DNA of 64,000 bases. Origin: Ancylobacter dichloromethanicus. Lineage in GTDB: Bacteria > Pseudomonadota > Alphaproteobacteria > Rhizobiales > Xanthobacteraceae. Positions 46,824-55,185 of this stretch are shown in pieces. Numbering within the stretch: the stretch's first letter is position 1; every line of letters begins with the position of its first letter. The stretch is from assembly GCF_018390645.1 (NCBI RefSeq), contig NZ_JAHBGC010000029.1, positions 1 through 64,000 on the forward strand, in the 5' to 3' direction. Below the pieces are notes generated by a model. It made no database searches, was not told the origin of the DNA, and saw only the letters and a list, made by a program, of their open reading frames with translations. A program made the translations under genes and the position numbers.

Positions 46824-48653
46824 TCACGAGGAGAACTCGGTTTCGTGCTTGAGCACGTCCTCGGCTTCCGGATTGAGCGGGCGGGCGGCGCGTTCGGGAA
46901 CCGTGAGCGGCTCCGGCTCCAGCGGCAGGGGCCCGCGATCCTCGCCCTCGGCCAGTTGCCGGCGCAGCCGTTCCAGGTCGCGCTGGCGCACATCGACCAC
47001 CGTCGCCTGCGCCGTGGCGGCGTCGAAGCCGTTGGCGCGCAGCGTGGCCTCGCCGAAGATGAGCGCGGATTCCAGTGTCTCGCGGATCTCGAAGTCGACG
47101 CCGCGCCCGCGTAGCGCCACCGCATGAGTACGGTCGAAGGCACGGGCATGCAGGCGAACATCGGGCATGTTCTGGCGGATGATCTCGACGATGCGGTCGG
47201 TCGTCTCCGGCCGGTCGACGCAGACGGCGACGACGCGGGCCCGCTCGGCGCCGGCAGCACGCAGCACGTCGAGCCTCGTGCCGTCGCCGTAATAGATGCG
47301 GAGGCCGAAGCGGCCGGCACTCTGGATCATCTCGACGTCGTTGTCGATGATGGTCACTTCCAGCCCCTGTGCCAGCAGGCACTGCGACACGATCTGGCCG
47401 AAGCGGCCGAACCCGACAACGATCACCGCGCCATGCGCGTCGCTGAAATCTTCATCCGGCGGGGCGGTGGCGCGCTGGTCCAGCCGCCGCGCCAGCCGCT
47501 CGCCGATCAGCGCCACCGGCGGGCCGAGCAGCATGGTCATGGCGGCGCAGGCGGCCAGCATGTCGGACTGGCGCGAGTCGATCAGGCCGAGCCCGAGCGC
47601 GAGCGGGAACAGCACGAAGGAAAATTCGCCCGCCGGCGTCAGCACCGAGGCGGAGCGCACAGCGTCGGCGCGCGTGCTGTCGGAGAACCGGAACACCGCC
47701 CAGACCGACACCGCCTTCACCAGCGTCACCAGCAGCGTGCCGGTGATGAGCAGCGGCGCGTTGGCCAGCACGACCGTGAGATTCATCGACATGCCGACGC
47801 CCATGAAGAACAGCGCGATGAGCAGGCCGCGGAAGGTCTCGATATTGGCTTCCAGCTCATGCCGGAAATTCGATTCGGAAAGCATGACGCCGGCGAGGAA
47901 GGCCCCCAGCGCCATCGACATGCCGGCCGACGCCATCAGCGCGCCGGCACCGAGCACGACCAGCAGCGCGGCCGCCGTCATCACTTCGCGCGCGCCGGAG
48001 CGGGCGAGGATGCGGAACAGCGGGGTCAGCAGATAGCGCCCGACGCCGACGATGAGCAGCATGGCGGCGAGGATGATGGCGACATGCTCGGCCGATTCGA
48101 CGAAGCTACGCTCCTCGTGCACGCCCTGCGCCAGAAAGGGCATGAGGGCGAGCAGCGGCACGATCGCCATGTCCTGGAACAGCAGCACCCCGAAGGCCCG
48201 CTGGCCGTAGGGCTGGGAAAGCCCGCTCTTTTCCTCCAGCAGCTGGAGCGCGATGGAAGTGGCCGAGAGGGCCAGCGCCATACCGGCGACCAGCGCGCCG
48301 CGCCAGTCGAAACCATGCGCGGCGTAATGGGTCAGGACGGCGATGGCGGCGCCGCTGAACAGCAGCTGGGCGGTGCCGAGGCCGAAGATCGCCCGGCGCA
48401 GCGCCAGAAGTCGCGAGAATTGCAGTTCCAGCCCGATGATGAACAGCAGCAGCACCACGCCGATCTCGGCGACGGTGATGATCCGCTCGGGGTCGTCGAA
48501 CGCCCCGATGCCGGAAGGCCCGATCGCGACGCCGGCCAGAATGTAGCCGACAATGGGCGAGAGACCGAGCCGTCGAGCCAGTGGCACCGCCACCACGGCG
48601 GTGGCGAGAAAGACCAGCGCCCCCAGCAGCAGTCCGTGTCCGTCTTCATGCAT
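46824..48653 (-). CDS. Kef-type monovalent cation:proton antiporter (CPA2) with RCK domain
   Basis: 609 aa. The first 390 residues form about 12 membrane segments of the CPA2 fold (GYILAGVAIGPSGIG, FIIGLELQFS, FGVLLFQDMAIVPLLAL). A cytosolic Rossmann TrkA-N/RCK domain follows (VVGFGRFGQIVSQCLL, about 410-520), then an acidic tail. Such proteins are glutathione- or nucleotide-gated potassium efflux systems (KefB/C). No KefF/G partner is adjacent; gshB elsewhere in the window is only circumstantial. Start: ATG 48653 (GGAGG upstream at a long spacing) or GTG 48671. Confidence 0.94.
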   Translation of the reverse strand: MHEDGHGLLLGALVFLATAVVAVPLARRLGLSPIVGYILAGVAIGPSGIGAFDDPERIITVAEIGVVLLLFIIGLELQFSRLLALRRAIFGLGTAQLLFSGAAIAVLTHYAAHGFDWRGALVAGMALALSATSIALQLLEEKSGLSQPYGQRAFGVLLFQDMAIVPLLALMPFLAQGVHEERSFVESAEHVAIILAAMLLIVGVGRYLLTPLFRILARSGAREVMTAAALLVVLGAGALMASAGMSMALGAFLAGVMLSESNFRHELEANIETFRGLLIALFFMGVGMSMNLTVVLANAPLLITGTLLVTLVKAVSVWAVFRFSDSTRADAVRSASVLTPAGEFSFVLFPLALGLGLIDSRQSDMLAACAAMTMLLGPPVALIGERLARRLDQRATAPPDEDFSDAHGAVIVVGFGRFGQIVSQCLLAQGLEVTIIDNDVEMIQSAGRFGLRIYYGDGTRLDVLRAAGAERARVVAVCVDRPETTDRIVEIIRQNMPDVRLHARAFDRTHAVALRGRGVDFEIRETLESALIFGEATLRANGFDAATAQATVVDVRQRDLERLRRQLAEGEDRGPLPLEPEPLTVPERAARPLNPEAEDVLKHETEFSS

Positions 48654-48895
48654 GGGCCCACCGACCTCCACCAGCTCCGCTCGGCCACACTAGCGGATCG
48701 GATGACGCGGGCCGATGGCGGAAGCGTGGTGGATTCCCGAAGATTCGGCCTTTATCCGGGCTTTTCCGGAAAAGCTGCCTGGCGTCCGCGGGCGCCGGCA
48801 CATGCCCCAACGGAAGACGCGGCGAGCAGCAGTAGGGAGAGAAGTCTGGACGGCGATCTGGCCCGCGCGGACGGTTCCCTGCGTCGGTGCGCAGC

Positions 48896-49183
48896 TCAGT
48901 GCTGGTGAGCGGTCGGGCCCGGCGGGTCGAGCGTCGGGCGTGCCGGCGGGATGGTGTCGCGGGCGACCGGGGGCAGCGACTTCAGCGCCTCCAGCACGTC
49001 CGGGCTCAGCCCTTCCCCGCCGGCGGCGATGTGGTCCTCGATGCGCGCGCGCATGCGCGGGTCCCAGAAATCCTTGATGTGCTTGGCAACACCTTTCACG
49101 GTCTTTTCATGGCCCTGCGGCTGGAAAAACTTGCCGATCTGGTTCGCCATGTAGACCAGACGATCCATCGTGTTAGCCGACAT
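48896..49183 (-). CDS. fdsD: Formate dehydrogenase delta subunit
   Basis: 95 aa. It begins MDRLVYMANQIGKFFQPQG after a short lead, then HIKDFWDPRMR, the NADH-dependent formate dehydrogenase delta subunit pattern. It is needed for a full complex or for enzyme maturation. AAGGAG lies 9 nt before the ATG, which sits inside the end of fdhD, so the two overlap by 11 nt. Last gene of the fds operon. Confidence 0.93.
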   Translation of the reverse strand: MSANTMDRLVYMANQIGKFFQPQGHEKTVKGVAKHIKDFWDPRMRARIEDHIAAGGEGLSPDVLEALKSLPPVARDTIPPARPTLDPPGPTAHQH

Positions 49184-50021
49184 GGGCGATACGCTCCTTC
49201 TCTGCCCCGTCCAGCACGATGCGATGGGGGTGGGTGAATACTTCAAATCCATCGTCACGGGCGATGGCGACCAAGGTGATGCCCGCCTTCTCCGCCGTGC
49301 GCACCGCCAGCGCGGTGGGCGCGGACACCGCCACCAGCACCGAGGCGCCCAGCATGGCGGTCTTCTGCACCATCTCGATCGACACCCGGCTGGTGAGCAG
49401 CACGATGCCCCGGGAGGCCTCACGCCTTTCGCGGACCAGATGGCCGACCAGCTTGTCGAGCGCGTTGTGACGGCCGACATCCTCACGCACCGCAACGAGG
49501 CCGGCCGCCGGCTCCCAGAAGGCGGCGGCATGCACGGCCCGGGTCTCGCGGTTCAGACGCTGCGCCGGCGGCAGCGAAGCCACCGCGCGGGAGATATCCG
49601 CCGCCGGGAAGCGGGCACCGTCCGGCACCGTCCGGGCCGGCTTCACCGCCAGTTCCAGGCTTTCCACCCCGCACAGGCCGCAGCCGGTGGGCCCGGCGAT
49701 CTGCCGGCGCCGCGCCACCATCTGGCCGGCGCGTTCGGCGTCCAGCCAGAGGCGGATCTCGACCCCGAGCACGCCGGCCTCGTCCTCGAACTCCAGGGTC
49801 TCGATCGATTCGACGTCGGCGAGCGAGTCGATCACCCCTTCGGTCAGGCTGAAGCCGTAGCCGAAATCGTCAAGATCGGCCGGCGTCGCCATCATCACGG
49901 CGTAGGTCGAGCCGTTATGCACGATGGCGACCGGGGTTTCCTCGGGGATCGCCCGCTCGCCCGCCGTCACGCCCGAAGGCGAAACGGCGAGGCGCGCGAC
50001 GCGGACGACCGGCGCGATCAT
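49173..50021 (-). CDS. fdhD: Formate dehydrogenase accessory sulfurtransferase (FdhD/FdsC)
   Basis: 282 aa. The persulfide-carrying CxxC is in GPTGCGLCGVESLE (near residue 100), with the conserved DVGRHNALDK and SRVSIEMVQKTAMLG blocks. It transfers sulfur to the bis-MGD molybdenum cofactor before insertion into FdsA. In Cupriavidus the same gene is named fdsC in fdsGBACD order, exactly as here. Start at the ATG 17 nt after the fdsA stop; a longer frame overlapping fdsA is possible but unlikely. Confidence 0.95.
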   Translation of the reverse strand: MIAPVVRVARLAVSPSGVTAGERAIPEETPVAIVHNGSTYAVMMATPADLDDFGYGFSLTEGVIDSLADVESIETLEFEDEAGVLGVEIRLWLDAERAGQMVARRRQIAGPTGCGLCGVESLELAVKPARTVPDGARFPAADISRAVASLPPAQRLNRETRAVHAAAFWEPAAGLVAVREDVGRHNALDKLVGHLVRERREASRGIVLLTSRVSIEMVQKTAMLGASVLVAVSAPTALAVRTAEKAGITLVAIARDDGFEVFTHPHRIVLDGAEKERIAHVG

Positions 50022-50037
50022 GGCCGCGACGCCCCGT

Positions 50038-52893
50038 TCACTCCGCCGCGACCGCGATACGGCGGCTCTGGCGGGTGAACTCGTCATAATCCTCCTGCCA
50101 CTCCGACGGGCCGTTGGAGCGGGCGATCTGCACCGCGGTCACCTTGAACTCGGGGCAGTTGGTGGCCCAGTCCGAGAAGTCCGTGGTCACGACATTCGCC
50201 TGCGTCGTCGGGTGGTGGAAGGTGGTGTAGACCACGCCCGGCGCCACGCGATCGGTGATCTGCGCGCGCAGGGTGGTGGAACCGGCACGGCTGTCGATAC
50301 GCACCCAGTCGCCATCGCGCACGCCGCGCTGCTCGGCATCGTGCGGGTGGATCTCCAGCACGTCCTCGGGGTGCCAGGCCACGTTCTCGGTGCGGCGGGT
50401 CTGCGCGCCGACATTGTAGTGGCTGAGGATACGGCCGGTGGTCAGCAGCAGCGGGAAGCGCGGGCCGGAACGCTCGTCGGTGGGCACGTATTCGGTGACC
50501 ACGAACTTGCCCTTGCCGCGCGCGAACCCGTTGATGTGCATGATCGGCATGCCCTCGGGGTTGGCGTCGTTGCACGGCCACTGCACCGAGCCCATCTCGT
50601 CCAGCTTCTGGAACGACACGCCGGCGAAGCTCGGGGTGAGCGCGGCGATCTCGTCCATGACCTGCGAGGGGTGGGTGTAGTTCCAGTCCAGCCCGATGGC
50701 GCGGGCCAGCATCTGGGTGACTTCCCAGTCACCATAGCCGTTCTTCGGCGCCATCACCTTACGCACGAGCTGGATGCGGCGCTCGGCATTGGTGAAGGTG
50801 CCGTCCTTCTCCAGGAAGGTGCAGCCCGGCAGGAACACATGGGCGTAGGCGGCGGTCTCGTTCAGGAACAGGTCCTGCACGATCACCAGTTCCATGGCCG
50901 CAAGGCCCGAGGCGACGTGGTGGGTGTCGGGGTCGGACTGGAGGATGTCCTCGCCCTGGATGTAGATCGCCTTGAAGGTGCCGTCGACGGCGGCGTCCAG
51001 CATGTTGGGAATGCGCAGGCCCGGCTCGGGATCGAGCGGGCGGCCCCACATGGCTTCGAACGTCGCGCGGGTGGCGTCATCGGAGATGTGGCGGTAGCCC
51101 GGCAGTTCGTGCGGGAACGAGCCCATGTCGCACGAGCCCTGCACGTTGTTCTGGCCGCGCAGCGGGTTCACCCCGACGCCGCGGCGGCCGATATTGCCGG
51201 TCGCCATGGCGAGGTTGGCGATCGCCATCACCGTGGTCGAACCCTGCGAGTGCTCGGTGACGCCGAGGCCGTAATAGATCGCCGCATTGCCGCCGGTGGC
51301 ATAGAGCCGGGCGGCGCCGCGGATCTGCTCGGCCGGCACGCCGGAGAGCTTCTCGACTTCTTCGGGCGAGTGGCGCGGATCGGCCACGAACTCGGCCCAG
51401 TCCTGGAATTCCTCCCAGTCGCAGAACTGGCGGACATAGTCCTCGTTCACCAGCCCCTCGGTCACCACCACATGCGCCAGCGCGGTGACGATGGCCACAT
51501 TGGTTCCCGGCTGCAGCGGCAGGTGGAAATCGGCCGTGATGTGGGGCGAGCGCACGAGGTCGATGCGACGCGGATCGACCACGATCAGCTTCGCGCCCTC
51601 GCGCAGCCGCTTCTTCATGCGCGAGCCGAACACCGGGTGGCCATCGGTCGGGTTGGCGCCGATGACCAGGATAACGTCGGAATCCTCGACCGAATCGAAG
51701 TCCTGCGTGCCCGCCGAGGTGCCGAAGGCCTGGTTCAGGCCGTAGCCGGTCGGCGAATGGCAGACGCGGGCGCAGGTGTCGACATTGTTGGTGCCGAAGC
51801 CGGCGCGGATGACCTTCTGGACCAGATAGGCTTCCTCATTGGTGCAGCGCGAGGAGGTGATGCCACCGACCGACTTGCGGCCATAGGTGTCCTGGATGCG
51901 CTTCAGCTCGGAAGCCGTGTAAGAGATCGCCTCCTCCCACGACACTTCGCGCCACGGGTCGGTGACCTTGGAGCGGATCATCGGCTTGAGGATGCGGTCC
52001 TGGTGCATGGCATAGCCCCAGGCGAAGCGGCCCTTGACGCAGCTATGGCCGCGATTGGCCTTGCCGTCCTTCCACGGCACCATGCGGACCACTTCCTGGC
52101 CGCGCATCTCCGCCTTGAAGGTGCAGCCGACACCGCAATAGGCGCAGGTCGTGACCACCGAATGCTCGGGCGTGCCGATGTCGATCAGGCGCTTCTCGGA
52201 AAGCGTCGCGGTCGGGCAGGCCTGCACGCAGGCGCCGCAGGACACGCATTCCGAGGTGAGGAATGCCTCCGACTGGCCAGCCGAGACGCGGCTGTCGAAG
52301 CCGCGGCCGGAAATCGTCAGCGCGAAGGTGCCCTGCACTTCCTCGCAGGCGCGCACGCAGCGATTGCAGACGATGCACTTGGCCGGGTCATAGGTGAAGT
52401 ACGGGTTCGACTCGTCCTTCGGCATCAGCAGCTCGGACGAGGGGGCAAAATGGTTGGCGCCCTCCATGCCATAGCGCACTTCGCGCAGGCCGACCGCGCC
52501 GGCCATATCCTGCAGCTCGCAGTCGCCGTTGGCGGCGCAGGTCAGGCAGTCCAGCGGGTGATCGGAGATGTACAGCTCCATCACGCCCTTGCGCAGCTGA
52601 GCCAGGCGCGGGGTCTGGGTGTGCACCTTCAGCCCCGGCGCCACCGGCGTGGTGCAGGAGGCCGGGGTGCCGTTGCGGCCCTCGATCTCGATCAGGCACA
52701 GGCGGCAGGAGCCGAAGGCTTCCAGCGAGTCGGTGGCGCAGAGCTTGGGGATCTGGGTCCCCATCTCCATCGCCGCGCGCATGATGGAAGTGCCTTCGGG
52801 CACGGTCACTTCCATCCCGTCAATGGTGAGCGTCACCATCTTGTCGGTCTTGGGAGCCGGCGTTCCGTAGTCGATCTCATGGATGAGCGACAT
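50038..52893 (-). CDS. fdsA: NAD-dependent formate dehydrogenase alpha subunit (molybdenum)
   Basis: 951 aa. An N-terminal [2Fe-2S] domain (GSCRLCLIEI), a His-Cys cluster region (DCLTCAANGDCELQ), two ferredoxin-like 4Fe-4S sites (CIVCNRCVRAC and CVSCGACVQAC), a further 4Fe-4S (CAYCGVGC...HSCVKG), then the bis-MGD domain. The molybdenum ligand is Cys in CARVCHSPTGYG. It oxidises formate to CO2 and passes electrons to FdsB. GAGGAGGA is 7 nt before the ATG. The 11-nt gap from fdsB indicates co-transcription. Confidence 0.98.
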   Translation of the reverse strand: MSLIHEIDYGTPAPKTDKMVTLTIDGMEVTVPEGTSIMRAAMEMGTQIPKLCATDSLEAFGSCRLCLIEIEGRNGTPASCTTPVAPGLKVHTQTPRLAQLRKGVMELYISDHPLDCLTCAANGDCELQDMAGAVGLREVRYGMEGANHFAPSSELLMPKDESNPYFTYDPAKCIVCNRCVRACEEVQGTFALTISGRGFDSRVSAGQSEAFLTSECVSCGACVQACPTATLSEKRLIDIGTPEHSVVTTCAYCGVGCTFKAEMRGQEVVRMVPWKDGKANRGHSCVKGRFAWGYAMHQDRILKPMIRSKVTDPWREVSWEEAISYTASELKRIQDTYGRKSVGGITSSRCTNEEAYLVQKVIRAGFGTNNVDTCARVCHSPTGYGLNQAFGTSAGTQDFDSVEDSDVILVIGANPTDGHPVFGSRMKKRLREGAKLIVVDPRRIDLVRSPHITADFHLPLQPGTNVAIVTALAHVVVTEGLVNEDYVRQFCDWEEFQDWAEFVADPRHSPEEVEKLSGVPAEQIRGAARLYATGGNAAIYYGLGVTEHSQGSTTVMAIANLAMATGNIGRRGVGVNPLRGQNNVQGSCDMGSFPHELPGYRHISDDATRATFEAMWGRPLDPEPGLRIPNMLDAAVDGTFKAIYIQGEDILQSDPDTHHVASGLAAMELVIVQDLFLNETAAYAHVFLPGCTFLEKDGTFTNAERRIQLVRKVMAPKNGYGDWEVTQMLARAIGLDWNYTHPSQVMDEIAALTPSFAGVSFQKLDEMGSVQWPCNDANPEGMPIMHINGFARGKGKFVVTEYVPTDERSGPRFPLLLTTGRILSHYNVGAQTRRTENVAWHPEDVLEIHPHDAEQRGVRDGDWVRIDSRAGSTTLRAQITDRVAPGVVYTTFHHPTTQANVVTTDFSDWATNCPEFKVTAVQIARSNGPSEWQEDYDEFTRQSRRIAVAAE

Positions 52894-52904
52894 GGGCGTC
52901 CTCC

Positions 52905-54464
52905 TCATTCAGCGGCTTCGAGGCGATGCGGGGGCGCACCGAAATCCTCGGGAAAATGGTTCAGCGCGCTCAGCACCGGATACGGGGTGAACCCGCCAAG
53001 GGCGCAAAGCGATCCAAGCTTCATGGTCTGGCAAAGGTCGGTGAGCGTTTCGAGATTGGCCTCGACGCGCTCGCCGGCGATGATCCTGTCCATCAGTTCG
53101 ACGCCGCGCGTCGAGCCGATGCGGCAGGGCGTGCACTTGCCGCAGCTTTCCACGGAGCAGAACTCCATGGCGAAGCGCGCCATCTTGGCGAGATCGGAAC
53201 TCTCGTCGAACACCACGATGCCGCCATGGCCGATCAGCGCGTCCTTGGCCGCGAAAGCCTCGTAGTCGAAGGGCAGGTCGAACTGCCAGGTCGGCACATA
53301 GGCGCCGAGCGGACCGCCGACCTGCGCCGCCTTGACCGGCTTGCCGGAGGCAGTGCCGCCGCCGATGTCGTTGACCAGCTCGCCCAGCGTGATGCCGAAG
53401 GCGGTCTCGAACAGGCCGCCGAACTTCACGTTGCCGGCGATCTGGATCGGCATCGTGCCGCGCGAGCGGCCCATGCCGAAATTGGCGTAGAACTCGCCGC
53501 CATCGGCCAGGATATGCGGCACGGCGGTCAGCGAGAGCACGTTGTTGATGACGGTCGGCTTCTGGAACAGGCCCTTATGCGCCGGCAGCGGCGGCTTGGC
53601 GCGCACCGTGCCGCGCTTGCCTTCCAGGCTGTCGAGCAGGGCAGTTTCCTCGCCGCACACATAGGCGCCGGCGCCCATGCGCACTTCCATGTCGAAGCTG
53701 TAGGGCGAGCCGGCGATGTTGCTGCCGAGCATGCCGTTGGCGCGCGCCACCTCGATCGCCTTCTCCATCGCCCAGATGGCGTGCGGATATTCCGAGCGGG
53801 TGTAGACATAGCCCTTGGTGGCGCCCACCGCGACGCCGGCGATGGTCATGCCCTCGATCAGCTCGAACGGGTCGCCTTCCATGATCATGCGGTCGGCAAA
53901 GGTGCCGCTGTCGCCCTCGTCGGCGTTGCAGACGATGTATTTGCGGTCGCCCTTGGCGTCCGCCACCGTCTTCCACTTGATGGCGGTCGGGAAGCCGGCG
54001 CCGCCGCGTCCGCGCAGGCCCGACTTCTTGACCTCTTCGATGATGTCCGCCGGGCCGAGGGCAAGCGCCCGCTCCAGCCCGCGATAGCCGCCATGGGCGC
54101 GGTAGTCTTCATAGGAGGCCGGGTCGATGATGCCGCAGCGCGCGAAGGTCAGGCGTGTCTGCCTGGCAAGGAAGGGATGCTCCTCCGGCTTGCCGATGCG
54201 CAGCGCATGGGCGTCGCCCTTCAGAAAGCCGGCCGCGAACAGCCCTTCGACGTCGCCGGCCTCAACCGGGCCATAGGCGACGCGGCCTTCCTCGGTGACG
54301 ACCTCGACCATCGGCTCCAGCCACAGCATGCCGCGCGAGCCGTTGCGGACGATCTCGACCGGCTCCTTGCGGGCCAGCGCGGCGGCGGTGATCGCCTCGG
54401 CGACCTCGTCGGCGCCGCAGGCGATGGCGCAGGCGTCCTTGGGTACATAGATGCGAACGGTCAC
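52905..54464 (-). CDS. fdsB: NAD-dependent formate dehydrogenase beta subunit
   Basis: 519 aa, homologous to NuoF with an N-terminal thioredoxin-like part. FMN site GRGGAGFPTAIKW, NADH site GAGAYVCGEETALLDSLEG, and the 4Fe-4S site ESCGKCTPCRIG with a distal Cys (TDLCQT). It transfers electrons from the clusters to NAD. The GTG start overlaps the fdsG stop (GTGA). Confidence 0.97.
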   Translation of the reverse strand: MTVRIYVPKDACAIACGADEVAEAITAAALARKEPVEIVRNGSRGMLWLEPMVEVVTEEGRVAYGPVEAGDVEGLFAAGFLKGDAHALRIGKPEEHPFLARQTRLTFARCGIIDPASYEDYRAHGGYRGLERALALGPADIIEEVKKSGLRGRGGAGFPTAIKWKTVADAKGDRKYIVCNADEGDSGTFADRMIMEGDPFELIEGMTIAGVAVGATKGYVYTRSEYPHAIWAMEKAIEVARANGMLGSNIAGSPYSFDMEVRMGAGAYVCGEETALLDSLEGKRGTVRAKPPLPAHKGLFQKPTVINNVLSLTAVPHILADGGEFYANFGMGRSRGTMPIQIAGNVKFGGLFETAFGITLGELVNDIGGGTASGKPVKAAQVGGPLGAYVPTWQFDLPFDYEAFAAKDALIGHGGIVVFDESSDLAKMARFAMEFCSVESCGKCTPCRIGSTRGVELMDRIIAGERVEANLETLTDLCQTMKLGSLCALGGFTPYPVLSALNHFPEDFGAPPHRLEAAE

Positions 54465-54934
54465 GACTGCGCCTCCACGATCAGGGCGTCGAGCCGACGC
54501 TCGGTGAGCCGCGCCACGATCTTGCCGTCCAGCATGGCCGACGGCGCCGTGGCGCAGAGGCCGAGGCAGTAGATCGGCTCCACGGTGACGCGGCCATCCG
54601 CCGTGGTCTCGCCGAGCTTGCAGCCCAGCCGATGCTCGGCATGCTCGGCCAGCGCGTCGCCACCCGCCGCCTGGCAGGCCTCGGCACGGCAGAGCTTCAG
54701 CACGTGGCGGCCGGCCGGCTCGTGGCGGAAATCGTGATAGAAGGTGACCACGCCATGGACCTCGGCGCGCGACACGTTCAGCTTCTCCGCCAGCATCGGC
54801 ACGATGGCGTCGGGCACATGCCCGAACGTCTCCTGCACCGCATGGAGCATGGGCATCAGCGGGCCTTCGAGATGAGCGAACTCATCGACCACCGCGCGAG
54901 CACGCTCTTCGCTCCAGGGTTCGTAATGCGGCAT
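54461..54934 (-). CDS. fdsG: NAD-dependent formate dehydrogenase gamma subunit
   Basis: 157 aa, NuoE-like. Four Cys ligands of one [2Fe-2S] cluster are visible: CRAEACQAAG (two) and YCLGLCATAPS (two). GGGAGAA precedes the ATG immediately. First gene of the operon, with the promoter region upstream at 54935-55036. Confidence 0.96.
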   Translation of the reverse strand: MPHYEPWSEERARAVVDEFAHLEGPLMPMLHAVQETFGHVPDAIVPMLAEKLNVSRAEVHGVVTFYHDFRHEPAGRHVLKLCRAEACQAAGGDALAEHAEHRLGCKLGETTADGRVTVEPIYCLGLCATAPSAMLDGKIVARLTERRLDALIVEAQS

Positions 54935-54971
54935 TTCTCCCGTAGCCTTCTTTTAGAATTTTCCAAAGGTG

Positions 54972-55000
54972 AAGATGGTACGCGACGAAACCGAAATCAA
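54972..55000 (-). promoter_or_regulatory. Candidate sigma-70 promoter of the fds operon
   Basis: On the minus strand TTGATT (54995-55000) and CATCTT (54972-54977) are 17 nt apart. The -35 is good, the -10 weak, as expected for an activator-dependent promoter. The fdsG start is about 37 nt downstream of the -10. Confidence 0.5.
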
Positions 55001-55019
55001 TTCAGGTGTTCCGTGCCTT

Positions 55020-55036
55020 GATAGAATTTTTCTATC
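55020..55036 (-). promoter_or_regulatory. LysR-type T-N11-A box upstream of fds
   Basis: GATAGAATTTTTCTATC is a perfect 7-bp inverted repeat around TTT, containing ATAG-N7-CTAT with the T-N11-A of LysR-type sites. Its centre is about 63 bp upstream of the start of transcription implied by the promoter at 54972-55000, where LysR regulators usually bind. Confidence 0.65.
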
Positions 55037-55185
55037 GTAGATCTGCGTGGCCCATATTGGACCCCGGTCGCGCCATTCGACCTTTTGTTCATGCAATGTT
55101 CTTGACGTGATCGCCTGACTCCGTATCCTGCCACCAGCCTGGCCGCATCGTGACGGCGCGCCGGAGCCTCGGCGGGGGGACGGCG

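Noticed and set aside
44741-46852. Long plus-strand open frame opposite zwf and gnd
   Set aside because: Antisense shadow; no family motif, and both minus-strand genes are certain.
49924-53265. Very long open frame on the plus strand opposite fdsA/fdsB (about 1100 codons)
   Set aside because: It is an antisense shadow of two certain genes; its His/Arg/Gly/Ala-rich composition is typical of the complementary frame of GC-rich coding DNA.
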